Of a DNA stretch of 64,000 bases, positions 62,849 to 64,000 are shown piece after piece. The notes under the pieces are model-generated. The model searched no databases and had not been told where the DNA came from. It saw only the letters and a program-made list of their open reading frames with translations. The position numbers and the translations under genes were made by a program. The DNA is from CBDAPX01 sp965198725 (GTDB lineage Bacteria > Pseudomonadota > Alphaproteobacteria > Rhodobacterales > Rhodobacteraceae). Position 1 is the stretch's first letter. Each line of letters starts with the position of its first letter. Location of the stretch: positions 2,852,001-2,916,000 of the forward strand of contig CBDAPX010000001.1 of NCBI GenBank assembly GCA_965198725.1. The letters run 5' to 3'.

Positions 62849-63892
62849 TTACGGCTTGGCGCAATCCGGAATGGTATAGCCGGCCTCTTCCCAGGCCGCG
62901 ACTGCGCCCGGGTGGTACTTGATCGGCATCGGACCACAAAGCGATGTCAGCTTGGGATCGGTTTCACCGAGGTAGACGTTGTTCATGAACGGCGTCTTTT
63001 TCTTGTAAAGCTCGATGTTCTTGAGAAACGCCGCCGTCAGCGCCTTGGCGGTGTCAAAATCAAGATCCGCCCGCACAATGTCACCGCCGACCTCGCCCAC
63101 GGCGCGGAAAACATCATCCGCAGAGACAACTGACACCCCTTCGCCGAACATGCCGTCCGTGATGGGCATCTGCACAGCCACCGAACCCGGCGCGCCCATG
63201 TATTTCTGGGCGGCTTCGCCTTCGAAGACGTCTTTGGGCATCGACCAGACAGTCATCGCACCTGCAGCGGCCGCTTGCGACACGCGCGCATCGGGAAAGT
63301 TCAACGGGATGATTGTTGCGTCCGCTGATCCATCTGTGATGGTTTTGACCGCTTGGCCCCAGTTGACCTGCAGCCCCGTGTATCCGTCACCTTCATCTAG
63401 TCCGCTGGCCAATTTGATCGTGGCCCGGGCCCGGTTCAACGCAGCCCCACGCGGCGGGCCATTGAAAATGGTTTTGCCCGCAATATCGCTCCACCCATCA
63501 AAATCGGCGCTGTCATAAGCAAAAATGCCAAACGCCGCGAAACGATAGGTGTAGAGAACTGCAATGTTTTCCACCAGTTCCGCGCCCTGTTCACCCACCT
63601 TGGCATAGGGACCCGCCCCGCGCGACAAGAGGAACGGCAAGATAAAAGGGGCCGCCGCGATATCGATTTTGCCTTCGGCCACGTTTTGCACCGCATTGGT
63701 CAGCGTTTGTCCGGTTGTGACCTGAATGTTGGCAACACCTTCGGACGCGGCCACCTCTGCCAGCGTCAGGATCGTGGTACCCGGCGCGCCGGTCGGTGCC
63801 GAGGTTTCAGCCGAAAGGTTGGCTTGGGCATGCGCAGAAACAGCAATGCTGCTTGCGACAAGGGCCCCTGTAATAAGGCTCAGTCTGGACAT
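62849..63892 (-). CDS. TAXI-family TRAP solute-binding protein
   Basis: A 347-residue periplasmic receptor of the TRAP-associated extracytoplasmic immunogenic type. Signal peptide 1-24 (ending HAQA), then the TAXI fold with QVTTGQTLTNAVQNVAEGKIDIAAAP and the C-terminal LTSLCGPMPIKYHPGAVAAWEEAGY segment. A GGGAGAG site precedes the ATG. It is convergent (through the permease) with matAB, so malonate or another short dicarboxylate is a candidate ligand, though DctP-type receptors are better known for malonate. Confidence 0.9.
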   Translation of the reverse strand: MSRLSLITGALVASSIAVSAHAQANLSAETSAPTGAPGTTILTLAEVAASEGVANIQVTTGQTLTNAVQNVAEGKIDIAAAPFILPFLLSRGAGPYAKVGEQGAELVENIAVLYTYRFAAFGIFAYDSADFDGWSDIAGKTIFNGPPRGAALNRARATIKLASGLDEGDGYTGLQVNWGQAVKTITDGSADATIIPLNFPDARVSQAAAAGAMTVWSMPKDVFEGEAAQKYMGAPGSVAVQMPITDGMFGEGVSVVSADDVFRAVGEVGGDIVRADLDFDTAKALTAAFLKNIELYKKKTPFMNNVYLGETDPKLTSLCGPMPIKYHPGAVAAWEEAGYTIPDCAKP

Positions 63893-63928
63893 AATCTCTC
63901 TCCCTTAGTGTCCTCGCATTTTTCGGCG

Positions 63929-64000
63929 TCACCACTCTCCTATGATGATCCCGTGCTCTCCCTCTGTTGCGCGCGTTTCCAGCACACCTGCGTCGGTCAG
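63929..64000 (-). CDS. 3' end of a leftward gene (partial)
   Basis: On the minus strand, a frame open from the window edge ends in TGA at 63931-63929 and gives 23 residues (LTDAGVLETRATEGEHGIII followed by GEW). It lies 36 bp upstream of the TAXI gene and has good coding character, so it is probably the preceding gene of the same operon. I do not recognise the product. Confidence 0.45.
   Translation of the reverse strand: MTDAGVLETRATEGEHGIIIGEW

Overview
The window looks like part of a chromosome from a marine alphaproteobacterium of the Rhodobacterales (Roseobacter group). The evidence is moderately GC-rich coding DNA, tightly overlapping ATGA-type operons, and a very high density of periplasmic-binding-protein transporters (CUT1 ABC, TTT, DctPQM TRAP, TAXI TRAP, branched-chain/urea ABC) next to catabolic enzymes. 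This placement rests on gene content only. No rRNA, tRNA, CRISPR array or prophage was seen.

Layout. (1) 1-3050: end of a bat (aerotolerance-type VWA/TPR) operon. batB carries an in-frame amber codon and batD is cut off by an IS3-family element. (2) 3044-8344: remains of an ABC-ATPase / FtsX-like permease / AttH lipocalin operon. The ATPase has lost its N-terminal part at the IS and the permease is frameshifted. A PNPOx-like gene and a frameshifted LprI-like gene follow. (3) 8411-21697: a galactoside catabolon. An IclR regulator and ABC ATPase are divergent from a binding protein, two permeases, a GH4 alpha-galactosidase, a complete De Ley-Doudoroff set (SDR dehydrogenase, SMP-30 lactonase, IlvD-type dehydratase, DgoK, DgoA) and a GH42 beta-galactosidase. 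(4) 21701-26411: an MCE lipid-transport operon (MlaE, MlaF, a 711-residue MCE protein and a PqiC-like lipoprotein). (5) 26553-34681: a tctCBA tricarboxylate transporter operon that continues into a CaiB-type CoA-transferase and a citrate-synthase-like citryl-CoA lyase. Divergent from it are TctD/TctE and an extra periplasmic binding protein overlapping tctE. (6) 34893-39770: a second IS3-family element abutting a damaged urtBCDE block with no urtA, a 5'-truncated urtB and an amber codon in urtC. (7) 39784-50281: a ten-gene leftward operon with a sugar/polyol ABC transporter (two ATPases, small membrane protein, two permeases, binding protein), a DhaK-DhaL kinase, a LacI regulator, a TIM-barrel isomerase and a Gfo/Idh/MocA dehydrogenase, behind twin palindromic operators. 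(8) 50584-57115: a GntR regulator, then a leftward operon with an FAH hydrolase, nitroreductase, OsmC protein, DctPQM and an intradiol dioxygenase. (9) 57210-64000: a YciI protein, malonyl-CoA decarboxylase and malonyl-CoA synthetase, convergent with a TAXI-TRAP transporter whose fused permease is frameshifted.

Two themes recur. First, an unusual number of genes are broken: two by apparent Trp-to-amber changes, three by one-base shifts in or beside short homopolymers, three by IS elements without target duplications. This is either recent gene decay or, for the homopolymer cases, sequencing error. Second, in four transport operons the binding-protein gene is followed by a strong GC hairpin before the membrane-component genes, which would favour binding-protein mRNA. 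The most promising unexplored biology is the tctCBA / CoA-transferase / citryl-CoA-lyase operon with its three-part sensor module, and the dioxygenase-FAH-TRAP operon.
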